Shown piece after piece: positions 13,213 to 45,594 of a stretch of 64,000 nt of DNA. The translations under genes were made by a program, and so were the position numbers. Position 1 is the first letter of the stretch. Each line of letters starts with the position of its first letter. This stretch comes from Paralvinella palmiformis. Taxonomy: Eukaryota; Annelida; Polychaeta; Terebellida; Alvinellidae. The notes under the pieces are model-generated. The model was not told the DNA's origin. It saw only the letters and a list, made by a program, of their open reading frames with translations, and ran no database searches. The DNA lies in the NCBI GenBank assembly GCA_025642065.1, contig JAODUP010001120.1, forward strand, positions 65,001 through 129,000, given 5' to 3'.

Positions 13213-14286
13213 GAGTTTTCCGCCATTATAATCGTTTCTTTATTCTTTGTTTATATTCTTCGTAGTGATAAAACTCAGAAGAACGAGCAAAACTTTAATG
13301 GGCTGAGTTAACTCATCAAACCGAACATAAAAATATACGGTATGTTTATTGTATAGAAAACGCATTTATCGTTTAATGGCACCGGGCAAATTCAAGTCAA
13401 AAAATTAAATAAAGATGCCGATTTTTAGCCAAACATCGTAATATGGCGTTGTTTATTAAAGGCTCTTGCCATAGCTGACCTACTAAACACCATCACTCCT
13501 AACAAGATACTCCAACCGTCATGCCATTACCGACCTATTTATGTACAGATGTTATTTCCTTATTTTCCCTCCGAGCTCCGCCAAAATACAATAGATTCGT
13601 ATCAGTACGTCTTCGTAACCTTATAAACATCGGCCATTGTTGGCGAGGACGACTAGCACGCACAGGAAAATGGTGACGAAGGCGAATGGGGAAAACGGGG
13701 ACGAACTGCATCCCATCCGAATCCAACCCCGGTTAAATTAACGTCGTCTTTTAACTGAATATATGTACGCATGTGTGTGCGTGTATGTGTGTGTGGAGGA
13801 GGTGTGTGATGAGCGTACTAGTGAAAATCCGTCACGATGTTGATACTGTTTAGTTCGATCAACAATCTTTAGTCTATAAGTACACAAGTGCTACTAAAAT
13901 AGTATGCGCTGTGTTTACTAAACAGCGCAATAAATAGATCGATATCAGGTGAAAGCTCTACTAATTCAATAACCGGCTTTGGTAAGCCGTGTTATAAATA
14001 TTACCACATTCCCGATAAACGAGAAGATTCGTTACCAACCCGGCCTCCCCAAATTCGATGTATTATTAATGAATGTTTATGACGTAGACTATGACGTCTC
14101 CGTTTCCCTTGCGATGGGTGGAGATAATAAACGTATCGTCTTATGTCCTCTGATAATCTTCTGTTAAGACGATGTACAAATGTTGGCCAATTTCCCTTAA
14201 CAGACATAAGAACTGACTGTATCCGACACAGAAAGGTACAAGGGACTAGTACTTCATGGACCTGTTATTGTTGCCGTTTGTAATGG

Positions 14287-14288
<2 letters not shown>

Positions 14289-14336
<48 letters not shown>

Positions 14337-14350
14337 CTCTCTCTCTCTCC
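14289..14350. repeat. (CT)n microsatellite
   Basis: CT run with few interruptions, followed by repeats of TATTTCTATGTC to 14450. Confidence 0.95.
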
Positions 14351-15547
14351 CCCTCTTCTATCTTCATTTCTATGTCTATATTTCTATGTCTATATTTATA
14401 TGTCTATATTTCTCTGTCTATATTTCTCTGTCTATATTTCTATGTCGATATTTCCTATCGCCTCGTTTCCGCGTCAGTTGCTGGCAGACGAAATGGAAGC
14501 CATATGTAACACAATTAATGTACGCACTACTATCGACGACGCACTGTGTGTCTATGTAAATATTTACCAAATGATATTGATGCATTATAATAATATAGGC
14601 CGTCATCTAGTTATCAATGATATGCCGAACTTTATGGGAGGCCACAATGACGCTAGCTAGCCAAAGACGGGGCAGCCATTTTGAATTATTTTACGTCACT
14701 GATCGGGTATATCTGAAAAGTGACACGCGAAAAGGTGGTACGTGACATATTGACATCGATTATAGAGTGACGTCAGGATGACATTTTGACACATGAACGA
14801 GTGATCCCAATATATCAGATGTACTTTTATGAGGATCTGTTGGGAATATTAGATATGACCATAATCAACATTCGCCTTTGGACAGACTATTTTCCATAAA
14901 TATCAATTGTTTGTTTCTGTGTCGTTCCAATGTCGTGTGGGTGTAAAATATCCGGATCGAAATAAATTAGCAATGGATACATTTTTATTTAGTGTCAGGC
15001 CACATCCCACCGGTTGACCTTCGTATTTAGGATCCCGGAAATTGAACGATGTACAAAATGAATAATTCGAAATGTCTTCTTCCACGCCGCTTCATAACAA
15101 TAAATCATTGGAAAAAAACGCCAATTATCCTGTATAAATATAAATAAAATCATACACACTATATATTATAGTTTATATTTATTTCTTCAGTCATTATCAG
15201 ATTATCTCGCAGTAAATAAACATCCATCTGAGGCGGACAAAATTTTACTTAATTTCGGTCACTTGATAGTTTTTAACAAGTTTCGGTTATGTCGAAGTTA
15301 TATGACATTAACGTTGTTTCCGCACAGCCTTTAAAAGTCTGAATCTTGTTGTATATTTGAGGAAGTGGAACGTCGATCACGGCTCACCAAGACTTTTCAC
15401 GTTTACGAGATATAATCTGACAATCGGCTTGGTTTATCTAAAACATCAAAGATGAGATCAAAGTAAAGATGCACGTCTGGTGATATTCTTTTTTAACCGA
15501 GGTAAAGGCAATGCCCTCGGTGCTGAAAGAAACTTCTAATATCTGAA

Positions 15548-15672
15548 CAGATATGCACTTTTGTGCGCATAGTACGCTAAATGTGCTGAGCGAGGCGAAG
15601 TGAAAGATGAAACACCTTTCAGACATGCCGATGCTCAGATTTGAACTCAGGTGGCTGAGATCTGTGGCACAT
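15548..15672 (-). mobile_element. tRNA-derived SINE, family A, copy 5
   Basis: Matches the family body (GTGAAAGATGAAACACCTTT, GATTTGAACTCAGG as degenerate B box). The head side abuts an (AC)n array at 15670. Confidence 0.65.
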
Positions 15673-15744
15673 ACACACGCACGCACACGCACACGCACAC
15701 ACACACACACACACATAGGTAATAAGATTATTATCATAATATGT

Positions 15745-16018
15745 TAGTGAGTGAGTGAGTGAGTGAGTGAGTGAGTGAGTGAGTGAGTGAGTGAGTGAGT
15801 GAGTGAGTGAGTGAGTGAGTGAGTGAGTGAGTGAGTGAGTGAGTGAAGTGATGGTGGAGTGAGTGAGTGAGTGAGTGAGTGAGTGAGTGGTGAGTGAGTG
15901 AGTGAGTGAGTGAGTGAGTGAGTGAGTGAGTGAGTGAGTGAGTGAGTGAGTGAGTGAGTGAGTGAGTGAGTGAGTGAGTGAGTGAGTGAGTGAGTGTGAG
16001 TGAGTGAGTGAGTGAGTG
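15745..16018. repeat. (GAGT)n microsatellite
   Basis: About 65 tetranucleotide copies with three short interruptions. A weaker relative is at 16483-16605. Confidence 0.95.
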
Positions 16019-16099
16019 AAACCTTGTCACAGGGCACAACCGTTAAATAATCTAGCCAAAGATTTTCTATTGCTCGATTGTTAGATGAAACATCCACGA

Positions 16100-16355
16100 G
16101 ACACACATGCCCGTCGTAGTGCCCTTTTTTCCTCAGTAATATCTACAGTATCGTTGTAGACCGGAACTTGGTCAGCTTCTGCCAAAGGCCGATTAATATA
16201 CGTCAGAAAGGTTAGTGTGTCATGATGACATGACACGTGACAAATTCTGGCTTGTTCTTTGCGATAATCATTGGAAATGAAAACAGCCACATTGAGAAAA
16301 ACAAACAAGACATATATCTCTCGGTAAATAGATAATCCTTCAGTCATCGTGATAG

Positions 16356-16393
<38 letters not shown>

Positions 16394-18670
16394 TATTAAA
16401 TAACCTCATAGCTCTCCTGTAAAATGGTAGAAATTGCGAATAAACGAAAAATGTTAGACCTGCAAATATATCCCCATCCCGAGTGAGTGAGTGGGTGAGT
16501 GAGTGAGTAGGTGTGTGGGGGTGTGGCTGAGTTGGTGGATTGGTGGGTGGTTGCGTGAGTGAGTGACTTGGTGAGGTAATAAGTGAGTAAGTGAGTAAGT
16601 GAAAACTTGATTTGATTTACTTAGGCACCACATATACACGCACATACACACGCACGCACACACACACACACGAACACACACACGCACACACACACGCACA
16701 CACATGCACTTGATAAAGGTTTCTTATAACCGAAACTAGTCGTGCTATTTTGGGCTGATTGAAAATACTATTATTTCTGTTATTATCGGAGGTATTAGAA
16801 TTATTATCATAATAGATATTATATGTACTGATATATATGTTTTATTTCCAGTTATAGCTGCGTTATATATGTACTAATATATAAAATTTGTTTCTATTTA
16901 GGTAGTAGTCGTTTGATCATAATTCTGTAAGAAATATAAACATCACGAAAACCTGAGTCCATTCCTTTATTATATGTAACATAAAACAGATACATCTGAA
17001 GCACGTAACTCAGGGGGTAATTCAAAGAATATAAGCTGATCTGGCAAACAATGCCCTTTCTTATGAATGAAATACCCAACAGACGCTGTGAACCCTGGTA
17101 TTTGTCCACATGACCTGGATAGCTACACTGCAATTGAAGGCAACTTGGCCAAGTTCGAGCCGCCTAAATCATATCATAAAAAACATTATGAGATATAAAT
17201 ATATTTTAATATCGAAATGAATCCGGAAAAAAACAAAAAAGGAATCCGTTTAACTGACGATATCACGAATCATTACGACAACAAAAAAACAGTGACCAGT
17301 TAACGTCTGTGTTATTTAATGTCATTTCGGGTTCAAACCCAACGTCATATCTGTCTCCGAATATTCAGCGTTATTTAATAAATTTTGGCCCCGATGGCTG
17401 AGCGATAAAGGCCACGGAAACTGTTTGTGTTTTGTCCCGGACAGCTAAAAACACTTCGAGGGAAGAATCACTATCGTTGATGTGGACATGACGCATCAGG
17501 CGAGAGAGAGGGCAGAACATCTGAATAAAAAGACATTCTATGTTGGCACACTGCGTATTACAGTAATCTGCCAGTATATATATATATATATATATAAGAA
17601 CACATCTTCTATCATAAGAACATACATCCTGACCTATCGTGATACCATAAGTCACATAATGACAATACATCCTGTGTTTAGTAAAGTTTGGACACAGGTT
17701 ATACAATAAAAACTATGTTACATGTTTGTTTGTTTGTTTGTTTGTTTGTTTGTTTGTTTGTTTGTTCTAGTTCGTGCCATGTTAACATATCAGTTATTTC
17801 AATAGCGCAATATGTTTTGTATTGGCACTCATAATGTGCCATACGGACGCATTGCGTCACGCAGTAGCCCAATGCGTCCTGGGTTGATCCTGTTGGCACG
17901 ATACATTCTAGATTGACACATATTAGGACCATGCCAATCCTGTTCCGGAATACGAAGAAAATTAGCATAAATTATTCACCGATTTCGGTACAAGTAGGAC
18001 GTCAGCTTAACTTATAATAATAGTCATGTAATTAATATTGATTACTAATTACTTCACTTGTTAATGATTTAGGTACATTTCGGGGGGGGGGGGGGAGCTT
18101 GTTGGAATAATCCCCCGAGAATCGGGGAATATCTCGGCTAGGGGGTGAAAAACCCCTACACCGCCAACCAGGTAGGGATGTCTAGTAATCAAACGAGGCA
18201 GCAATCCACTTGAAAGTAAGAATTAGTCAGCTTCAGGGCAGCGTCATGGGGAAATGATGTTTTTAGTGGGTTTCTCTTTAAAACATCGCTGAATAAATCA
18301 TTCATTAATCACCACGTACCCTTAGAAAACCAGCGCGTGTTAGTGAACCAAAATAACAACACACGGGGGATGGGTGAGGGGCTCTCTACAGGGTAAAGTT
18401 ATAATGTTATATTATATTACATACAAACGGCAACCCTTAAGGCTGTGATCGGGTTTTAATACCCCATAATGACACACACGCGCGCACGCACGCGTACACA
18501 CACACAAATGAAAGAGAGAGAGGGTGGGGGAAGCGATTTACTTAATGAACCTGGCTTTGTTCAAATTAGGTCATATTCGTGCATATTATCCAATCACAGT
18601 AATATGTAGCGAACTTTGAATACGTCCAAGTACTAAGCAGACTGGTCCAGCTTAGTGCAATTGAACATTT
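16100..18670. other. No gene recognised
   Basis: AT-rich single-copy-looking DNA with small (ATT)n, (AC)n and (GTTT)n runs. A weak tRNA-like A box (GATGGCTGAGCGATAAAGGC) at 17394 lacks a clear B box. Confidence 0.5.
17724..17765. repeat. (GTTT)n microsatellite
   Basis: About ten copies of GTTT. Confidence 0.9.
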
Positions 18671-18674
18671 ATAT

Positions 18675-18781
18675 GCGCGCGCGTGTGTGTGTGTGTGTGC
18701 GCGCATGTGTGTGTGTGTGACAGTGTGTGTGTGTGTGTGTGTGACAGTGTGTGTGTGTGTGTGTGCGCGCATGTGTGTGTG
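18675..18781. repeat. (GT)n microsatellite with repeated GACA and CGCGCA interruptions
   Basis: GT runs separated twice by GACA and flanked twice by GCGCGCATGT. Confidence 0.9.
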
Positions 18782-19060
18782 AACGAGGTAATATGTCAAA
18801 GTATGACTTACCGTGCCAATGGAAATACTGATATGGTAAGGTAGAACATATTGTAGGAACATATAACGTGGCAACGGGTTATGAGTTTGAAATACGAGTG
18901 AGTGGGTGAGTCATTTATTAAATCTCAGCTCTAATCATGCTCGGGACATATACGGGAAGGGCAACTTCTTCGAGATAGGCACAACATCCATTAGTCTGAT
19001 TTAAGCCTGACCTACAGGTTTGCATCGTAGCGCACTAGCCACTTGGCTAAAAGAAGCATA

Positions 19061-19118
<58 letters not shown>

Positions 19119-19189
19119 GTTGCGTTGTTATACCTGTCTATCTACATATAAATATCAACGTTTATTGGAACTTAGACCGAGCGAATTAA

Positions 19190-19980
19190 CCCGCATAGGA
19201 ATGGTTCTCTGACGTCATCGCTGTAAGCTGACGAGGATTGGACGTATCCTGTGCCACGTGTGGTCCGAACCGACTTGAACATCAGATGGCAGCACGCACG
19301 CCGCGCCACGAAGTCGCGTTCAGGAAAACGGAGTCGTGCCCGTCGAGTTTCGCCCTCATTCGAGTCGACCCACGTCTCTGTCAACATCTTTAACTCGTAT
19401 CAAATGGCAGACTGGTGCCGACTTCGGCCACTGAATGTCCTCAGTAGCCCCCGCCACGTGTCATGTCAACAAAAAAGTACACCCCCGAAACCCAGCCAGA
19501 AGTCCACCCACCAGTTTTTGGTCTCTTCGGCCATTGTGATAGAGACGCTCACTGCTTACCAATATTTTACTCTGTCAGACGTCACAAGTAGCCGGCTTCT
19601 ATGTTTGAAGCCAACCCCCCCCCCGCCCTGACATAATCCGCCCTCCTCTTCCCGTGTACTCTGATGGTCTATGTGTAAAGTGTGGGTCAGGGGGATATAA
19701 CTGGTGTTAGTCCGGTACATCGCCGTAGTGACCACAGAGAGCCAGAGACAGACACGCACACACAGAGAGAGAGAGAGAGAGAGAACGAGAGAGAGAGAGT
19801 GAAGACTAATCGGCCCAAAACAACTGGTACCGCTTAAAGTTGGTAGAAGTTTTCCCGACTCGGAAAATCCGACAGAACGCGAGGTGGACGAGCGGCGACG
19901 ACGTGCATAGCAATTATAATAGATCGAATAACGCGTGGTTGTCGCGGATTTCACGTCGTGAAACGTTGAAAAGCGAGAAA
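19190..19980 (+). promoter_or_regulatory. Probable luqin promoter and 5' leader
   Basis: This stretch is visibly richer in CpG than its surroundings (for example 19250-19340 and 19845-19980) and lies just before the signal-peptide ATG. A TATA-like GATATAA is at 19694-19700. A GA-repeat sits at 19765-19800. The transcription start is not determined; an ORF reading antisense through the region is probably chance. Confidence 0.4.
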
Positions 19981-39983
<20,003 letters not shown>

Positions 39984-40138
39984 AGAGCATCGCGATGATG
40001 TCACATCCGTTGTCCTAGTTTGTGGATAGCCACACGGTTATGGTGGACACCCCGAGCATGACCAAAATATAATCAGCTGACTGTGTGTGTCCTTGATCTG
40101 GTTTATTGATGTTTATAAAATGATTTGTTTTTATGCCA

Positions 40139-40144
40139 AATAAA
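40139..40144 (+). promoter_or_regulatory. Candidate poly(A) signal of the luqin gene
   Basis: AATAAA lies 155 nt downstream of the luqin stop codon. The position is suitable for a short 3' untranslated region, but AATAAA is frequent in such AT-rich DNA. Confidence 0.4.
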
Positions 40145-40208
40145 TCAATATTAATTCTATGTTATAATAACTATGAATTAATATATGTTAGTTTGATTGG
40201 TTATTATT

Positions 40209-40266
40209 TTATATATATATATTATTATATAATAATATATATTAATATATATTATATATATTAATA

Positions 40267-40321
<55 letters not shown>
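40209..40321. repeat. AT-rich imperfect and perfect (AT)n
   Basis: Imperfect ATATTA repeats then a perfect AT run to 40321. Confidence 0.9.
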
Positions 40322-40323
<2 letters not shown>

Positions 40324-40507
40324 AATATATTTCTATTTATTATGTCATTTTCTATAATAACGATATATTTTCATATATCGTTGTCTAGTGATAAACGTAT
40401 TTCCCAAAACTTCTTTTTATAAACAGAAACCAAATAAGAACAAGACAAATATTGATGATGATGATGATGATGAATGATGATGATCAACATGACATAGTAA
40501 CACAGTA

Positions 40508-40542
<35 letters not shown>

Positions 40543-40696
40543 CGAACAACAAGAACAAAGTAACGATAATTGGTCTAATCAACTAAACTTCCATCAGATA
40601 TATAATATCAACATCATAAGATGGGTGTCGTGTAACTAATGGAGACAGTGCTGCCACATAGTGTCGAGAGTTGGGTAGTAGTAAGTGTTGATATAA

Positions 40697-40875
40697 GATG
40701 ATTGATGTTTTACGGCCACTTTTGTGCACATGTTAGGCTAAATGGTCCGAGCGACCTCCAAAGGTAATGAAGTGAAGTCGAAGATGAAAGAACCTTCAGA
40801 TATGCACACGCCGAGATTCGAACACGGGTGGTAGTGATCTGTGCTCCAACACGCTACCGCTAGGCGACGAGGAGC
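40697..40875 (-). mobile_element. tRNA-derived SINE, family A, copy 8
   Basis: Nearly complete: GATGATTGATGTTTTACGGC, CACTTTTGTGCACATG, GTCCGAGCGACCTCCAAAGG, CGAGATTCGAACACGGG (B box) and GCTACCGCTAGGCGACGAGG (A box), all read here on the + strand. An (AT)n array follows on the head side at 40893. Confidence 0.78.
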
Positions 40876-40887
40876 TGACAGATACTG

Positions 40888-40942
<55 letters not shown>

Positions 40943-41664
40943 TATAATAATAATAACTAACATTAATCAAGTAAAGCCACCGGAAGTCATCCGAAATATC
41001 CTCAAGATTTGGCGCCATATTGGAGGGGTGAATGATGTGGTTTGATTCTTATGGATGTTGATGTTGATGTATTTTATCTTTACTTTTATTAGCAGATAAT
41101 ACACAAATTACATATATTTGATCAAATAAAAAGCTATTATGATATAATCAAACAACATATTGCAAGATTTCACTACCGATTATACCTCATCATTTTGTAA
41201 TAAAGATTACTCTTATAGACACGATATATATATTTATAAATACATGTGTGTTTGTGTGTGTGTTTGTGTGTGTGCATGAGTGTGTGCGTGCGTGTGTGAT
41301 ATGTACGGGTGTGATTTCCAAATATGTCTAAGTATTGGTGACGATAAAATAAGAACAATTCAATTATAATTATATTGATGATATTAAATATAATAAAATG
41401 AACCAAACGAAATATTACAAAATAACTAAAACATGAAACCGAACAATTATATCAAATATATAATAATACCGCCATAAAAGGTGATAATTAATAATTATTA
41501 TTCCAGCACGTGTTAAACAATATTTTGCTGTCATAATTTAAATTAGAAAAAGAAGCCAATTCAATGGGATCTATTTTAAAGACACGTTCTTTTTAAAGTT
41601 ATTATTTGGTAGAGTGGAAACTGTATCATTTGTTCATTCTCAGCTAGTTAAAGAAACATACGTT

Positions 41665-41876
41665 CAACTACCTGAGTATAATAATAATAATAGTATTTTA
41701 TATAGCTCCCTATTCAACCGAAATTGCTCTAAAGCGCTTAACATTTAAAAAGCAAAATTAAAACATATTCTGAGCTCATATAGATCAAATACATTTCATA
41801 CATAATAAACTGGTTTAATATTATAAATACGCCAATTTAAACAAATGGGTTTTAAGAACCTTACAAAATATGTCTT
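41665..41876 (-). mobile_element. CR1-like LINE fragment, downstream half and 3' tail
   Basis: Continues the split fragment: after KDIF it reads CKVLKTHLFKLAYL and a stop in the same frame, which is the standard end of CR1-type ORF2. A 3' tail follows, with AAGCGCTTTAGAGC, GAATAGGGAGCTATATAAA and a terminal (ATT)n at 41677-41692. The tail resembles the ends of the SINE C copies. Confidence 0.78.
41866..41876. repeat. Target-site duplication, left copy
   Basis: AAATATGTCTT, identical to 45136-45146. It lies directly at the 3' end of the I-like LINE. Confidence 0.85.
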
Positions 41877-42744
41877 GCTTGCTTGTAGTTCGGGGAGTAT
41901 CCCCAGGCTGTCGCTTGTTTGGCACAGCCTCTGTGGTGGAGTCCTTCTCCGTAGAGTTTCTGTATCTGAAAATGACTTTGTAAAGTTCCGGTCCCGGATG
42001 TACCGGTGCCGAACCTTTACAAAAACTTTACTGTGTGTTTGTTTTTTGCCAGATGTATGGGTCTTTTTTAAATAAGGGTATTATTATGTGTGGCATCTGT
42101 GTAGATGTTTATTGCTGCCTGGTCTCTGTTCAGGGAAGAGATCCTGTCCGACGCCTCAGTGAATGTCCCTTGTGGGTCTTGGGTTTTTGATTTTCTGTTT
42201 ACGATAATGATGGTCAATGGGTAGTCGCGCCATGGAGCAGTTTCCTTGGCATCCGGAGGGTGGATTGCTGGAATTATCATGTCCCTTTGAATAGCAGCTG
42301 CTTTCATGGCCCAGCTTTTATTAATGTGTACTCTGGGGTCTTTGTGTAAGCTTTCTTGTATTTTAAATGTGATTTCTACTGGGTCAGGTTTTGTCGCTGT
42401 TCTTAATATGTATTTGGCTGTGTCTCCTCTAATGAGATGGGCAATAGGGGGGATGCCGGATTCTCTGCTGATAAGGGCAGAGGGGGCAGTAGGGGGGAGT
42501 CCTAAGACATATTTAAGTGCAGTTCTTTGTGCTATTTCTATGTGTTTAATTGCCGTTTTAGATGCAAGTAGGTAGATTGGGGCCGCATAAAGAAGTATGG
42601 ATTGAATTAGGGCTTTATAAAGATTAATAAGATTGTTTGTGTTTATTCCTACTTTAACATTAGAAATAATTTGTATTATGTTTAGTCGAGAGTAGATTTT
42701 TTGTTTTGTTTGTAGTGCGTGTTTGTTGAAATTGGGGTGGTTGT

Positions 42745-44580
42745 CTATGATGACTGTTTGACTATTTCAATGTCTTGTTTGCCTATATGGAAGGTGTTGT
42801 GTTGTTTTGAATTGGTTTTGAATGCAATTATTTTAGTTTTGGCGGTGGAAAAAAATAGATCTAGGTCATTGGCTTTAGATACTGTTGTGTCGAGGGCGGT
42901 TTGTAGTTTTTTGGCCGGCCTTGGGCCGTGTGAAATAATGGCTATGTCGTCGGCATAAGCCAGGATGTCGACACATGGGGGTAAAGATGTGGAGATTAGT
43001 GCTGTAATTAGGGCGTTAAATAGTGTAGGTGAGAGGACGGAGCCCTGTGGGGAGCCTGTAGTAAGTGGGTGTGAGTCAGATTTTACCCCTTGGACTGTAA
43101 CTTTAATTTCTCTATTGTCTAGGAAGTCTTCTACCCACGATATCATTCTTCCCTTGATGCCCAGGGAGATTAAAGCGTCTAAGATGACGATGTGGTTAGC
43201 CCTTTCAAAGGCCTTATCTAGATCCAGAAAGGCAGTGTAGACTGTGCCGGATCGGGTTTTTCTTCTTCTGTTGGTGATTAAGTTTACTAAATGTAGAATT
43301 GGGTCGACAGTTGATCTGCCTTTTGTAAACCCGAAGAGATTTTTTGGTCTGGGGAGTTTAAATATTAGTCTGGTGAGAATTAGTCTCTCCATGATTTTTA
43401 GTATTGTAGGGAGGAGAGATATTGGTCGGTGGCCTTTGCCACCAGGTTTAGGGATAGGGACGACTATTGAGGTTTTCCAGAGTCTGGGAATTCGTCCTTC
43501 TCTCCAGGATTGGTTAAAGAAGTTTAGAAGTCTAACTTTGAAAGAAGGGGGAGATTTGGAGTAAAAGATGTATGTAAGTTTGTCTTCTCCAGGCGCGGAG
43601 TTTTTTGGTGTTGATAAAACTGTTTCCAGTTCGTGTGATGTGAAAGGGGTATCTGTGTCTGCGTGTTCACTTTTTGCTAGATATATTGAGTGCAGTCTGT
43701 CTGGTTGTTGTTTTTCTAGAGCTGATTTGACCTCTTCGGGTAAGGTTTGGTGGTCAGCTCTAGTGGCGAAGTGGTGTGCTAATTTGTTTGCTTCTTCTTT
43801 GGGGTTGATTACTTTTGGTTGGGAAGATTTACCCCGGATTTTTTTAATCTCGCGCCAAATTTGCGCTGAGCCCATGTCCCCGAGTTGTTTGCACCAACTG
43901 TCAAATTGGTCTTCTTTAATTGTGTGAAGTCGTCGTCTCGTTTCTCGTTGAGCTGCTCTTAGTTCTGCTCTATTTTGAGATGTCGGGTGAGCTTTAAAAA
44001 CTTTTGTCAGTTTACTGACTTCTTTGGTCCATCTCCTTGCTTCTGGTGTTAAGAAGGAGCGAGGACGTCTTGGGCGATTTTGGAGGACTATGGGGACGGC
44101 TGTTGTTGCGGCTTCGTTTATATCGTCAGTTAATTTACGAAGTAGGTCATCTAGAGATAGACTATTGTCGCTGTCGTCGGCAGATAATTCGTGTAGTCTG
44201 TCTGCAAATTGTTTCCAGTTTGCTTTGTCGGTGTCCCATTTGGGTTGTCCTAGGCTTTCTGGTACGTTCGTGAAAGCGTCGGATAGTACTATTACTGTGG
44301 CTATGTGGTCTGAGGTTAGAGCTTCTAATTGGCTCCAGTCTGCTATGGCCGCAACTTCAGGGGAAGCTATGGCAAGATCGAGGGTCGACCCATAGACAGT
44401 GGTGGGGACTTTGTCACTTATTTGTTGCTGTAAATGTTGTCCTGGTCTGGTGTTTTTTGAGCCCCATGTTGTAGTATTGGCGTTGAGATCGCCTGTTATT
44501 AAGTAATGTTTATATGAATTTGTTGCTTGTTGTATATCATATAGGTGGTTAGGGGAGACGTATGTATTAATTAATTGGAA
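42745..44580 (-). pseudogene. I-like LINE ORF2: endonuclease C-terminal half and reverse transcriptase
   Basis: The - strand frame is open from about 44580 to the stop near 42745. Endonuclease landmarks are ITGDLNANTTTWGS (metal-binding D and N) and LTSDHIAT (the SDH catalytic motif). RT landmarks are IPKPGGKGHRPISLLPTILK (block with RPISLL), TAFLDLDKAFE (first catalytic Asp), GSPQGSVLSPTLFN and LAYADDIAII (the YADD active site). The frame ends early; thumb-like sequence (SRLNIIQIISNVKVGINT and on) continues in another frame from about 42740 to 42068, so a frameshift separates the two. The coding part is partial, hence pseudogene. Confidence 0.85.
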
Positions 44581-44584
44581 GGGA

Positions 44585-44785
44585 CCGCTTTAAAGCCGGT
44601 ATCTGAGTTATTTGTGTGAGGACTGTGGTAGATAGTGTATCCGGGAATTTTTATTGAATATTTAGTGTTTGTAAGAGTTTCTTGTAGTAATACTATGTCT
44701 GGTTGTTTGTCTTGGATGGCTGCAATTAGGCTATTTTTGTTGCAGTGGAAGCCTCGGATGTTCCAGGAGATGATGTTGAGATCTC
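44585..44785 (-). pseudogene. I-like LINE endonuclease, N-terminal part
   Basis: The - strand reads LNIISWNIRGFHCNKN and then PDIVLLQETL, the N-terminal AP-endonuclease blocks (WN-x-RG and the LLQET glutamate). The frame runs into SDTGFKAVPSN and a stop. The expected middle blocks (a GG-x-G strand and flanking region) are missing before the next frame begins at about 44580, consistent with a small internal deletion with frame change. It overlaps the ORF1 tail in another frame. Confidence 0.75.
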
Positions 44786-45110
44786 TCCCGAGCTGTTCTT
44801 TGCTTTCACTGGGGTGTGTTGTTTTGTGGGTTTTGGTTTTGTCTGGGCTGTTGTTTTGGCTGACCCCAGCGCCACTTCCAGGATCGAGTCCAAGACCTGG
44901 CTCGATCCGACCTCTTCCTGGACCTTGGTTAGGTCCTTCTCTGCCTTTGACAGCAGGTCTTTGGGCAGTCTCTGGATCAGATCCTGGACGCTTCGCATAG
45001 CCATGAATATGGACTGCATATGGCCGAGTATGGCCGTGAGTGTTGCTGTGGTGGGGTCTGTCTGTGTTGTTGTCTGCGTTGTTTGTACAGGTGTTGTCTG
45101 TTGCTGTATG
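44726..45110 (-). pseudogene. I-like LINE ORF1, C-terminal part
   Basis: Gln/Thr-rich segment followed by MRSVQDLIQRLPKDLLSKAE and a Lys/Pro/Ser-rich tail, read on the - strand and overlapping the start of the endonuclease frame. It matches the second ORF1 remnant at 47,500 (LIQRLPKDLLSKAEKDL versus LIKTLPK-stop-LYNKAEEDL), which supports a LINE ORF1 identity. Its N-terminal part is lost by 5' truncation of the element at 45135. Confidence 0.65.
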
Positions 45111-45135
45111 TGAGGTTTTTTTTTGTAATGTGGGG

Positions 45136-45146
45136 AAATATGTCTT
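45136..45146. repeat. Target-site duplication, right copy
   Basis: AAATATGTCTT, identical to 41866-41876, at the truncated 5' end of the I-like LINE. Confidence 0.85.
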
Positions 45147-45255
45147 TACTTGTTGCCAGTTTTATGTGGTTTGGCAACTCGTTCCACATCCTGGGAGCTG
45201 ATGCTCGGAAGGATCTCTCTCCGTACATTGCTGTAATGTTTGAACGTTTCGTATT
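45136..45255 (-). mobile_element. CR1-like LINE fragment, upstream half (split by insertion)
   Basis: The - strand encodes YGERSFRASAPRMWNELPNH and IKLATSKDIF. This is the C-terminal part of CR1/Jockey-type ORF2 (pattern GERSF-x-x-[SA]AP-x-[LM]WN-x-LP). The frame stops at the I-like LINE insertion and resumes at 41866. Confidence 0.8.
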
Positions 45256-45594
45256 TTATTATAACTCGAGGAGCAAGATAGAGAAGGAAGAAATATTATT
45301 ATCGGAGGATTTAATGATTTTATTTAATTCAATATTATTTAACGAATTTATGCTCCTGCGGTGGGGGCTTGTGACATACGTGGAAGGGTCGAGTACCTGT
45401 TTCTCCGTCTGTAACATTAAGGAATGTGACATCAGGCTTGAAAGTGCTACAGTCTCAGCCGTACAGTATGGCGGAGTATGGCTGTATTCAATCAGGGATA
45501 CTCCCAGTAGCATAGAGTACAGTCTAATATCGCAACTCGTTATCTACAGTTAGCCATCATTTCCAACTCTCCAGAACATCAATATCCCCCCGTA

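Larger units (their letters stand above)
12261..15540. other. No gene recognised
   Basis: Apart from microsatellites at 12663-13212 and 14289-14450, nothing here reads as a gene. Short ORFs (13535-13726 -, 13979-14207 both strands) have no recognisable motifs. Confidence 0.5.
41877..45135 (-). mobile_element. I-like non-LTR retrotransposon (LINE), 5'-truncated and defective
   Basis: A 3.26-kb LINE read on the - strand, flanked by the 11-bp target duplication AAATATGTCTT (41866-41876 and 45136-45146). In order it holds the C-terminal part of ORF1, an AP-type endonuclease, a reverse transcriptase and the first residues of an RNase H domain (INIYTDATH at about 42106-42080), then a 3' UTR. The EN-RT-RNase H order fits the I group of LINEs. 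Defects are a 5' truncation inside ORF1, a loss of part of the endonuclease near 44580, a frameshift near 42745, and loss of nearly all of RNase H near 42065. It cannot be autonomous. Confidence 0.88.

Noticed and set aside
12825..13311. Four long overlapping ORFs (125-156 residues) on both strands
   Set aside because: All arise from the 8-bp repeat TGTATGTC, whose length makes every frame periodic and stop-free.
15734..16106. Two ORFs of 101 and 120 residues rich in THSL
   Set aside because: Products of the (GAGT)n microsatellite.
43568..45553. Long + strand ORFs (119, 123, 121, 122 and 177 residues)
   Set aside because: Antisense shadows of the I-like and CR1-like LINE frames on the - strand.
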